Assembly (NCBI GenBank): GCA_903868115.1
Contig: CAIPUA010000392.1
Coordinates: forward strand, 1 to 39,280
Length of the DNA: 39,280 nt
From: an uncultured Holophagaceae bacterium
GTDB lineage: Bacteria; Acidobacteriota; Holophagae; Holophagales; Holophagaceae
Reading direction: 5' to 3'
Part shown: piece by piece, positions 21,116 to 29,106 of the stretch
Layout of the letters: each line of letters begins with the position of its first letter
How positions within the stretch are numbered: position 1 is the stretch's first letter
Made by a program: the position numbers and the translations under genes
Notes under the pieces: generated by a model
Told to the model about the DNA's origin: nothing
What the model saw: the letters and a program-made list of their open reading frames with translations, nothing else
Database searches by the model: none

Positions 21116-21192
21116 TGGTCGGGGCGAGAAGATTCGAACTTCCGACCCTCTGCTCCCAAAGCAGATGCGCTACCAGGCTGCGCTACGCCCCG
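21116..21192 (-). tRNA. tRNA-Pro (anticodon TGG), CCA encoded
   Basis: Minus strand CGGGGCGTAGCGCAGCCTGGTAGCGCATCTGCTTTGGGAGCAGAGGGTCGGAAGTTCGAATCTTCTCGCCCCGACCA; cloverleaf arms and TTTGGGA anticodon loop. Confidence 0.95.
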
Positions 21193-21216
21193 ATTGGTTT
21201 CTAGTGTAGCGTGGGT

Positions 21217-22356
21217 TCACTTGGCTGCGAGGGACACACTGCGGAGGTTCAAGCCGACGCGCTGGAGTTCGAGGATGTTCTGGGCGAGGCCGGTGAGCAA
21301 GGCGATCTCGAGATCCTCGCTGCTGCGCTTGCTGGCGGTGGGGGGAGGCACGCTCTGGATGGAACTCGTCTTCTTGCCCTTGGCCCAAGCTAGGTTCAAG
21401 TCGAAGCCAACCTTCTTGTCCTGGCCGTTCAACTCACCGGAAACACTACTCATTAGGCCGTTCGCACCGTACCCGACCTTGAGGAAGCCGGGGCCTTCCA
21501 TGCCGCGGCTTTGATTGCTGATGTTGATCGATAGCGGATGGCCCTTGTCGTCGTAGGTGAAATCCATCTGGGTGCGGATGCCTTGGCCATCGTTGGTGAA
21601 GTTCATGCGCTGGGGCAATCGGGTGGTTTTGTCCACCTGGACTGCTAGGCGACCTCGCTTCCAGAAACCCATGCTGTCGGCGAGGCTCTGTTCGCGTTTC
21701 TTGGGATCGTAGACGGAGGTGGGGGCGCTGAAGACCAGGGTCTGTAGACTCTTCCCGCCCACACTTTCTTCCTTCCCGAAACTGGCTTTGAACACGGGGC
21801 CATCGACATAGACGGCCTTGATATCGTTCAGCATTGAGCGGAACCAGCCGAGGTAGCTGAGCGGTGCATCGCTCGGACCCGGTTCCACGCGGGTGGTGTA
21901 CGCGTTCTGGGTCTGGCTATAGAGGAAGCCACGGTTCCCCACGCGCGTATAGAGCAGGTTACCAAAGCTGCCGGTCATCTCGGTTTTGAAATCGGCATTG
22001 GCGAAGTAGGTGCTCTTGACCTGCAGGGTGGCCTTGCCGTTCTGGGCGATGCCGCCCTTCAGCGCGCCCTGGCTGAGTTGGTCGACTTTGGCATTGAGGG
22101 CGGCAGCGGAAACCTGGATGGAGAGGCTGCCCTGGATATCGACGGCGTTGATATCCTGGTAAGCCTTGCCGAACCAGTTGTCATTGATAGAGTTAAGGAC
22201 GATTTGAAGGGTCTGCCGGGCAGCCTGGGCTTCAGGGCTCTCCTTGGCGGGGGCGGTGACCTTGGGCTGGGGTGTCGTCTGGGGCTTGGGCGTCGACTGA
22301 GCGGACAGGGTCAAGGCGAGGGGGAGGGGCAATGAAAGGACCAGGGCAAGACGCAT
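21217..22356 (-). CDS. Secreted/periplasmic hypothetical protein with signal peptide
   Basis: [21 protein letters not shown] signal peptide followed by a beta-rich sequence ([26 protein letters not shown]...). Confidence 0.7.
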   Translation of the reverse strand: MRLALVLSLPLPLALTLSAQSTPKPQTTPQPKVTAPAKESPEAQAARQTLQIVLNSINDNWFGKAYQDINAVDIQGSLSIQVSAAALNAKVDQLSQGALKGGIAQNGKATLQVKSTYFANADFKTEMTGSFGNLLYTRVGNRGFLYSQTQNAYTTRVEPGPSDAPLSYLGWFRSMLNDIKAVYVDGPVFKASFGKEESVGGKSLQTLVFSAPTSVYDPKKREQSLADSMGFWKRGRLAVQVDKTTRLPQRMNFTNDGQGIRTQMDFTYDDKGHPLSINISNQSRGMEGPGFLKVGYGANGLMSSVSGELNGQDKKVGFDLNLAWAKGKKTSSIQSVPPPTASKRSSEDLEIALLTGLAQNILELQRVGLNLRSVSLAAK

Positions 22357-22369
22357 GGGGTATGACTCC

Positions 22370-22771
22370 TTAACGATTAGTGTAGTCCGGCGAGGCGAGC
22401 TTTTGTTCCCGTTTTTGTCTCGAGAAACAGGTTCGGCACAGCACAGTCTTGGGATCCGTGGGTGCGAAACTCAGGAATTCCTTGGTTCCGCATTCGACGC
22501 ATTCGATCTGGACCAGGACTTGGGCCTCGCCTCGCTTCTTGGATTTGTGGGGGGGCAGGCTCTTCCGATAGCAGTCGGGGCAAGTGAAGAACTTCTGTTC
22601 GGGTGTCACTTTGAAGGGTTTGCCACAGGTGGCGCAAAGCTTCTCTCGCAGGGCGGAAGCTGCCGCAGAGTCGCGCTTCTGCACCCGCACGGTTCCCGGG
22701 GCACCGGCCTGAAGGGGAACCGAGGGTTCCTCCTTGGGGGGCCGAGTCGGTTTGGGCTTCGGAAGGGGCAT
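22370..22771 (-). CDS. Zinc-ribbon protein with four CxxC motifs
   Basis: CATCGKPFKV...FTCPDCYRKS...IECVECGTKEFLSF...VLCRTCFSRQ. Confidence 0.75.
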   Translation of the reverse strand: MPLPKPKPTRPPKEEPSVPLQAGAPGTVRVQKRDSAAASALREKLCATCGKPFKVTPEQKFFTCPDCYRKSLPPHKSKKRGEAQVLVQIECVECGTKEFLSFAPTDPKTVLCRTCFSRQKREQKLASPDYTNR

Positions 22772-22876
22772 GCGCACCTCAGATTGCCTGGAAAGCAAAA
22801 GAAAAGCCTACCATCGGCAAGAAAGAGCCCGAAGTGTGGAGATGCTGAGGCCCGGACCTCCTGGCATTCTGGTCCC

Positions 22877-23815
22877 ATGGAATTTGCCCAGGATCTCCTC
22901 CGTCCCCTCCTGGATGGCCAATTTCGGGCCCTTGCCCGGGCCATCTCCTGGATGGAGAACGGCCACCCCCAGGCCCGCGAACTCATGGCCAGGGTCTGGC
23001 CCCATATGGGTCGCGCGGCCGTCATCGGGCTCACCGGAGCCCCTGGGGCGGGCAAGTCCACTCTCACGGACCAACTGGCCCGAGCGCTGCGAGCCGAAGG
23101 CAAGAGGGTGGGCATCCTGGCCGTGGATCCCACATCGCCCTTCAGTGGGGGCGCCATTCTGGGCGACCGCATCCGCATGAACCACATTGCCGACGACCCT
23201 GGCATCTTCATCCGGTCCATGGCCACGCGAGGTGCACTGGGGGGCTTGGCCCGTGCCACCCAGGACGCCATCGACCTGCTGGATGCGGCAGGCTTCGATG
23301 TGGTGCTGGTGGAAACCGTGGGCGTGGGCCAGGACGAGGTGGATGTCGTGAGCTGCGTCCAGACCTGCGTGGTGGTGCTCATCCCCGGCATGGGGGACGA
23401 GATCCAGGCCCTCAAGGCCGGGATCATCGAAGTGGCGGATCTTTTCGTCATCAACAAGGCCGACCGGGATGGCGTGGAAAAGGTGGAACGGGAGATCGAA
23501 GGCATGAAATCCCTGTCGCCCACCCGGTCTTGGGACCCCCCCCTCCTCCGCACCGTGGCCGCTCAGGGCGAAGGCATCGCGGAGGTGCTCACGAAGGTCC
23601 GCGAACATGGCGTCTGGTTGCGGGCACACGGCGGGTTGCAACGGAAGGCGTGGGAACGGGCGCGGTTGCGCTTCTCCTGTCTGCTGGCGGAGGAGGCCTC
23701 CCGCCGCGCCTGTGCCCGGGCGGGGCAGGCGAAGGTGGAAAGTCTCATTGCCGCCATCGCCGAGCGCCATCTGGATCCGTACGCCGCAGTGGCAGAGGTG
23801 CTGGATTCCGCATAG
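22877..23815 (+). CDS. meaB: Methylmalonyl-CoA mutase-associated GTPase MeaB
   Basis: VIGLTGAPGAGKSTLTDQLARALRAEGKRVGILAVDPTSPFSGGAILGDRIRM, FIRSMATRGALGGLA, DVVLVETVGVGQDEVDV, FVINKADRDG. Confidence 0.95.
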   Translation: MEFAQDLLRPLLDGQFRALARAISWMENGHPQARELMARVWPHMGRAAVIGLTGAPGAGKSTLTDQLARALRAEGKRVGILAVDPTSPFSGGAILGDRIRMNHIADDPGIFIRSMATRGALGGLARATQDAIDLLDAAGFDVVLVETVGVGQDEVDVVSCVQTCVVVLIPGMGDEIQALKAGIIEVADLFVINKADRDGVEKVEREIEGMKSLSPTRSWDPPLLRTVAAQGEGIAEVLTKVREHGVWLRAHGGLQRKAWERARLRFSCLLAEEASRRACARAGQAKVESLIAAIAERHLDPYAAVAEVLDSA

Positions 23816-23851
23816 AGTTGACTTCGCCAAGTTGCGGCCGATGGAGGATAG

Positions 23852-25063
23852 GTGCCACCCAAACACGCCCCCTCCAGCGACGATGCCCGGGCCGTTCGCA
23901 TGGCCTTCCAGAGGCTATGCCGAGAGGGGGCGAATCTCTTCCTGCGGAAGGGCACACGCCGGGGGCTCTTTCCTCTCCTGGCGGAATCGGAGGGTCGGAT
24001 TGCCGTGGCCATCACGGAACGGGAGCGCCAGCAATGGAACCTCCAACCCGGCGGGCATCTCAACGCCTTCTTTCTAGACCGGGGCCAACGATTCGAGGCG
24101 ACCCTTGCCCTGGTGGAGCCGGGCTGCCTGGAGGGCATCGCGTGCTACTACTTCGAACAACCCCGGTTGTTGGTCTGTTTGGACGACCGCCGCTTCACGG
24201 ACTTCGTGCCGCACAATCCCGTCACCTGCGTGTTTTCAACCCCGAGCCACGATGTTTGCGAGGGGCGCATTCGTGCGATGGGGGCCGAGGGGATCGAATT
24301 GCGCCCTGAGGGGAAAGATCTCTCCCGGCTGGACCTGCTCCGGGTGGAGGGTACCAGCACGATCGAACTCTCCCTGGGGCCTGACACGCGACTCCGCCTC
24401 GAGGGGACCGTGTTTTATTTCCGCGAGGGCATGGCCGGGATCGTGTTCAAAGAGGAGGGGACCGAGGGCGTTCTGCGCACCTATCGAGCCTGGCTGATGG
24501 ATTCCCTCCTGACTCAACTGCAGCAGGACCGGGAGGCCTTCAGTCCAGGTGGGGCTAAAACGGTCCGCAACCTGGGCCCCAGCGGGGAGAAACCGGGTTC
24601 CCGGGCCAAGGTGCTGGAGGACCGGGATCCCATGGTCCTCGTGATTTCCGAAGGTGAGGCCTTGCCCCAACGCTTGGCCCGCGCCCTGGGCCGAGTCTTC
24701 GGTATTGCCGCGTTGGACTACCTGCAGGGCCCCGTGCAACCCCTCGCCGCTGCCCTGGCCGGAGAGGTCCATGGTTGGGGGCGCGTCCGGTTGATTCTGG
24801 TGCACCATCGCCTGCGGTTGCTCAGCGGGATGGAACTGCTTCGCAAGCTCGTGGACGAAGAAAATTGCCCCCTCCCGATCCTGGTGGCAGGCGGTGAGGA
24901 CGATCTGGAGCTCAAGCGGGAGAGGGCCCGATCCCTCGGAGCCTTGGATTATGTTTCTGTTCAGCCCTTCCAGATCCTGACCCTCAAGCTCGCCTTGGAA
25001 GAAGCGCTTCGCCTGCCGGGATCCCCGAACGGAACTTCCGTTTCCGGTCAGCCTGGCCGATGA
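23852..25063 (+). CDS. PilZ-like plus degenerate receiver-like domain protein (paralog 1)
   Basis: N-terminal YcgR_N/PilZ-like layout (FPLLAESEGRIAVAITERERQQW...LDDRRFTDFVPHNPVTCVF) and C-terminal CheY-like layout (MVLVISEGEAL...LILVHHRLRLLSGMELLRKL...PILVAGGEDD...GALDYVSVQPF). Confidence 0.7.
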   Translation: MPPKHAPSSDDARAVRMAFQRLCREGANLFLRKGTRRGLFPLLAESEGRIAVAITERERQQWNLQPGGHLNAFFLDRGQRFEATLALVEPGCLEGIACYYFEQPRLLVCLDDRRFTDFVPHNPVTCVFSTPSHDVCEGRIRAMGAEGIELRPEGKDLSRLDLLRVEGTSTIELSLGPDTRLRLEGTVFYFREGMAGIVFKEEGTEGVLRTYRAWLMDSLLTQLQQDREAFSPGGAKTVRNLGPSGEKPGSRAKVLEDRDPMVLVISEGEALPQRLARALGRVFGIAALDYLQGPVQPLAAALAGEVHGWGRVRLILVHHRLRLLSGMELLRKLVDEENCPLPILVAGGEDDLELKRERARSLGALDYVSVQPFQILTLKLALEEALRLPGSPNGTSVSGQPGR

Positions 25064-25070
25064 GGAGAAA

Positions 25071-26234
25071 ATGGCACCGCGAAACCTTCACCTCGAAGAG
25101 TCCGAAGACATCCGTAGGGTGTTCCAACGGGTCTGCCGTTCCGGGGGGGGCCTGCGTCTGAAGTTTGGCCAATTTGAGCAGGAATTCCCGCTCCTGGCTG
25201 AGGAACAGGACCGGATCACCGTGGGGATCACCGACATGGAGCGGGGTCAGTGGGACCTGAAGTCCGGCGCCCGGGTCCTGATGCGGGTGGAGGACCGGGG
25301 GCGGAAGTTCGAGGCCGTCGTGGAATTTTCTGCCCACGGGCGGCTCGAGGGCGTGGAGTGCTGCCACTTCGGCTCTCCCCGGATGCTCAAGTGCATCGAC
25401 GAGCGGCGGATGGCGGACTTCCTTCCGGAGCGGCCCCTCCCCTGCACTTTCACCACCCATACTCTCGATATCCGGGATGGACTCATCCGCGCCTTCGGGA
25501 ACGAGGGTGTGGAACTGGCGCCGAGGCCCGGAGAACCTGCTCGGGGGGAGACCTTGCGTCTGGGCTCGGGCACGGTGGTGGAATGCTCTCTGGATAAGGA
25601 GACCAAGCTGGTCCTTCCCTCGGTGGTGGACCATTTCGGAGAGGGTTATACCGGGCTGCGTTTCAAGGATGAATGCGACCCTCAAGCTCTTCGAACTTAC
25701 CGAGGGTGGCTGGGCGAGATGCTGCGTTCCCAGAGCCAGCGGGACAAGCAGGACTTCGACCCCAAAGGGGTCCGCACCCGGAGCAAGGAGGAGGCCGAGG
25801 CTGCAAGGCCGGGATCCCAGGCTCGCATCCTGCTGGCTCATGATCCTATGTTGCTGGTGATCGCTGAGGGTGATGCCTTCCCTAGTCGGATCGTGGAGTC
25901 CCTGGGGCGGAAGTTCGGGGTGGCCTCCCTCGACTATGTAAAGGGCCTTGTACGGCCGACTCTGGAGGGCCTCGGCCCCGGAGACTGGGGTTCTGTGAAG
26001 CTCATTTTGGTCCACCAGCGGCTTCGCGTGGGCAGCGGCCTGGAACTCACCCACCAGATGGTGGAAAGCGAAGGCTGTATGTTGCCCATCCTGGTGGCGG
26101 GTATCGAGGACGATGTGGCCCTCAAGCGCAACCGGGCCATCGCAGCCGGGGCCGTGGATTTCATATCCGTGGATCCCTTCCACGTCCTTTTAGTGATGAG
26201 GGCCATCGAGGACACCCTGAAGATGTTTGGGTGA
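25071..26234 (+). CDS. PilZ-like plus degenerate receiver-like domain protein (paralog 2)
   Basis: Same layout as the gene immediately upstream: FPLLAEEQDRITVGITDMERGQW...CIDERRMADFLPERPLPCTF...LILVHQRLRVGSGLELTHQM...PILVAGIEDD...GAVDFISVDPF. Confidence 0.7.
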   Translation: MAPRNLHLEESEDIRRVFQRVCRSGGGLRLKFGQFEQEFPLLAEEQDRITVGITDMERGQWDLKSGARVLMRVEDRGRKFEAVVEFSAHGRLEGVECCHFGSPRMLKCIDERRMADFLPERPLPCTFTTHTLDIRDGLIRAFGNEGVELAPRPGEPARGETLRLGSGTVVECSLDKETKLVLPSVVDHFGEGYTGLRFKDECDPQALRTYRGWLGEMLRSQSQRDKQDFDPKGVRTRSKEEAEAARPGSQARILLAHDPMLLVIAEGDAFPSRIVESLGRKFGVASLDYVKGLVRPTLEGLGPGDWGSVKLILVHQRLRVGSGLELTHQMVESEGCMLPILVAGIEDDVALKRNRAIAAGAVDFISVDPFHVLLVMRAIEDTLKMFG

Positions 26235-26693
26235 TCACTTGTGGTAGGTCTTCCCCTTAAGGATCGTGAAGGCCCGGTATAGCTGTTCCAGGAACAAAAT
26301 TCGACTGAGGTCGTGGGGAAAGGTCATGGGGGAGAGGCTGAGGTGTTCCCGGATATCCGCCTTGAGGTCCAGGTCGAAGCCATGGCTGGACCCTACGGCA
26401 AAGGCCAGACTCTCGCCCCGGTCCATTCGGGCACCCAGCCAAGCCGCAAAATCTTCCGAACTGCGGCGGGGGCCCTCGGCGCTCAGGAGGACCGGGCAAC
26501 GAACGTTGCCGAGATGGGCTCTCAGGCGAACGGCCTCCTCCGAGAGTTGGCGGGTGGGTGTGCCACGGCCCTCGGGGATTTCCAGGAGGTCAAACCGGGC
26601 GAAGGCCTTCAGGAGGTCCCGATAGTGGGCCTCCAATTGCCGAACACCTTCCAGCTTCGGCTTGCCGATGGCGATGAGACGGATGGGATACAC
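26235..26693 (-). CDS. rlmH: 23S rRNA (pseudouridine1915-N3)-methyltransferase RlmH
   Basis: YPIRLIAIGKPKLEGV...FAVGSSHGFDLDLKADIREHLSLSPMTFPHDLSRILFLEQLYRAFTILKGKTYHK. GTG start at 26693 inferred. Confidence 0.92.
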   Translation of the reverse strand: MYPIRLIAIGKPKLEGVRQLEAHYRDLLKAFARFDLLEIPEGRGTPTRQLSEEAVRLRAHLGNVRCPVLLSAEGPRRSSEDFAAWLGARMDRGESLAFAVGSSHGFDLDLKADIREHLSLSPMTFPHDLSRILFLEQLYRAFTILKGKTYHK

Positions 26694-26760
26694 TTGGACC
26701 TGTTTTGGTAGAATCACGGACGAATCGGAACCCATTCTGTCAGATCTCAAAGGAGGCTTC

Positions 26761-27573
26761 ATGTCTTTCCACCGTGCTTGGATTCCGGCCGTTGCCGGCA
26801 TCGCCCTCATCCTTGGCTGTGATAGCAAGCCAGCGGACAAGATTCCCGCGACGGCCCCCACCGCCATCAAGGAACCCCATGAAGTGCTTCAGCACCTCCA
26901 GTACATGGCGGTCCGCAAGGATCTGAAGCACACCAGCCTGATCGTTCCGGTCGACCCCGAGATCATCTACGGCTGCGCCTGGTGGTTCAACAAGCACGCT
27001 GGCGCACATGGCATTCCATACACCGAGGAAGAGATCAAGGCCTTCGGTCTCGAGCCCCTCCAAGCATTGGGCTACATCGGTACCGCCACCAGCAAGGAAC
27101 TGCAGGAGGCCTTGGACAAGGTTGCCGCCGCCGCCCAACAGGCAGGTCCCAAGAAGAACAAGGCCGACAAGCCTGCCCTTCCAGAGAACCTCGCCAAGTA
27201 CGACAAGAACAAGTTGGATGAACTCCCGGGGCCGAAATTTCCCGATGGCCGTCCCAACCCTGATAGCGAGTCGGTCAAGACCAATTCCACGCTGGTGCGC
27301 GCGGCCCTCGCGGGTGGCCTGTACCGCCTCATGAAGGGCGTGCCCGCCTCAATCTGGCCCGAGGTCTCCGTGATGGAAGTCAAGGCGAATGCCACCAACA
27401 CCAAGATGAAGGATGTCTATCTGGGCTTCCAGGGCACGCCCATCATGCAGGTGAGTGTGTACCAGCCGGAAGTCGGCAAGCCCTGGACGGTCGCCTATGT
27501 CTATTTCAAGGTCAACGCCAGGAAGCTCTCCTTGGTCGCCGAGAAGCTCAAGGAACAGCAACAGGCCAAGTAG
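26761..27573 (+). CDS. Putative lipoprotein, function unknown
   Basis: MSFHRAWIPAVAGIALILGCDSKPADK (lipobox LILGC). Confidence 0.75.
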   Translation: MSFHRAWIPAVAGIALILGCDSKPADKIPATAPTAIKEPHEVLQHLQYMAVRKDLKHTSLIVPVDPEIIYGCAWWFNKHAGAHGIPYTEEEIKAFGLEPLQALGYIGTATSKELQEALDKVAAAAQQAGPKKNKADKPALPENLAKYDKNKLDELPGPKFPDGRPNPDSESVKTNSTLVRAALAGGLYRLMKGVPASIWPEVSVMEVKANATNTKMKDVYLGFQGTPIMQVSVYQPEVGKPWTVAYVYFKVNARKLSLVAEKLKEQQQAK

Positions 27574-27719
27574 GCCTTCCGTAGTGCAAACGGTCACGAC
27601 TCGCCACTCGGTCGCCTTGAGTCACTGACTCGGCGCTAGAGTAATCGCGTCAGGCGGATGCTCTGACCGGCCTGGCTGCCAGGCTCAAATCCATCCATCC
27701 AACCTCAAGGAGTTCTTCA

Positions 27720-29006
27720 ATGGCTGACATGGCCTTCAACCCGTTTGAAATGGCCCAGAAGCAGTTCGATGCCGTGGCCGAGAAGCTCGACCTCGACCAG
27801 GGTTCCCGCGACTTCCTGCGCACGCCCATGCGCGAGTACCACTTCAACATTCCCGTTCGCATGGACAGCGGGACGACGAAGGTGTTCAAGGGCTTCCGCG
27901 TGCAGCACAATGATGCCCGCGGCCCCGCGAAGGGTGGCATCCGCTTTCATCCTCACGAGACCGTCGACACCGTTCGTGCGCTCGCGACCTGGATGACCTG
28001 GAAGTGCGCTGTGGTCGATATTCCCCTGGGCGGTGGCAAGGGTGGCGTGATCTGCGATCCCCGCGAACTCTCCGACCGTGAGCAGGAGCAGATTTGCCGT
28101 GGTTGGATGCGCAGCGTGGCTCGGAATGTCGGCCCCGTGCAGGATGTGCCGGCGCCGGATGTCATGACCCACGGCCAGCACATGTTGTGGATGATGGACG
28201 AGTACGAGCACCTGATGGGCGGCCAGTATCCAGGCGTCATCACTGGCAAGCCCGTGGGCATGGGCGGCTCCCTGGGCCGTACGGAGGCAACCGGCTACGG
28301 TGTCGTCTATACCATCCGCGAAGCCCTCAAGGAACTTGGCATTGACATCAAGACCGCCACCGCCTCGGTCCAGGGCGCCGGCAATGTGGGCCAGTACACC
28401 GTCGATCTCCTCCAGAAGTATGGCGCCAAGACCATCGCCATCTCCTGCTGGGACAACAACGACAAGAAGGCCTACACCTACCGCTGCATGGGCGGTATCG
28501 ACTTCCAGAAACTGCTGGCCGCCATCGACAAGTTCGGAACTGTGGATCCTGCCAAGGCCAAGAGCTATGGCTGGGAGCAACTGGACGGCGATGCCTGGGT
28601 GGAGCAGGAAGTGACCGTGCTGGTGCCTGCCGCTCAGGAGAACATGCTGAATGGCAGCAACGTTCACAAGATGAAGGCCTCCGTCAAGGTCATCGCCGAG
28701 GGTGCCAACGGCCCCACGACCCCCGAAGCCGACGCCGAGATCTGCAAGCGCGGCATCTTCATGATCCCTGACTTCCTCTGCAACGCCGGTGGTGTCACCT
28801 GTTCCTATTTCGAGCAGGTACAGAACAACATGAATTATTACTGGGAAAAAGAAGAAGTTCTCAACAAGCTCGATCAAAAAATGACCAACGCCTTCAAGGC
28901 CGTATCTGCAATGGCCCGCGAGAAAAAGGTCTACATGCGCGATGCTGCCTACATGATCTCCATCAAGCGCGTGGCCGAAGCCTGCCACTTGCGCGGCTGG
29001 GTGTAA
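27720..29006 (+). CDS. Glu/Leu/Phe/Val dehydrogenase (glutamate dehydrogenase)
   Basis: KVFKGFRVQHNDARGPAKGGIRFHP, GGGKGGVICDPRELS, PAPDVMTHGQHMLWMMDEY, ASVQGAGNVGQYTVDLL. Confidence 0.95.
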   Translation: MADMAFNPFEMAQKQFDAVAEKLDLDQGSRDFLRTPMREYHFNIPVRMDSGTTKVFKGFRVQHNDARGPAKGGIRFHPHETVDTVRALATWMTWKCAVVDIPLGGGKGGVICDPRELSDREQEQICRGWMRSVARNVGPVQDVPAPDVMTHGQHMLWMMDEYEHLMGGQYPGVITGKPVGMGGSLGRTEATGYGVVYTIREALKELGIDIKTATASVQGAGNVGQYTVDLLQKYGAKTIAISCWDNNDKKAYTYRCMGGIDFQKLLAAIDKFGTVDPAKAKSYGWEQLDGDAWVEQEVTVLVPAAQENMLNGSNVHKMKASVKVIAEGANGPTTPEADAEICKRGIFMIPDFLCNAGGVTCSYFEQVQNNMNYYWEKEEVLNKLDQKMTNAFKAVSAMAREKKVYMRDAAYMISIKRVAEACHLRGWV

Positions 29007-29035
29007 TTTACCCGAAGTTGTCTGCATCAAAAACG

Positions 29036-29066
29036 ACGGCCCGCATCCGCGGGCCGTTGTTTTTGT
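29036..29066 (+). terminator. Rho-independent terminator after glutamate dehydrogenase
   Basis: ACGGCCCGC-ATCC-GCGGGCCGT followed by TGTTTTTG. Confidence 0.85.
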
Positions 29067-29106
29067 CCGGTAAACTGCCCGGGACCCTCCTTCGCGGAAT
29101 GCTGCC

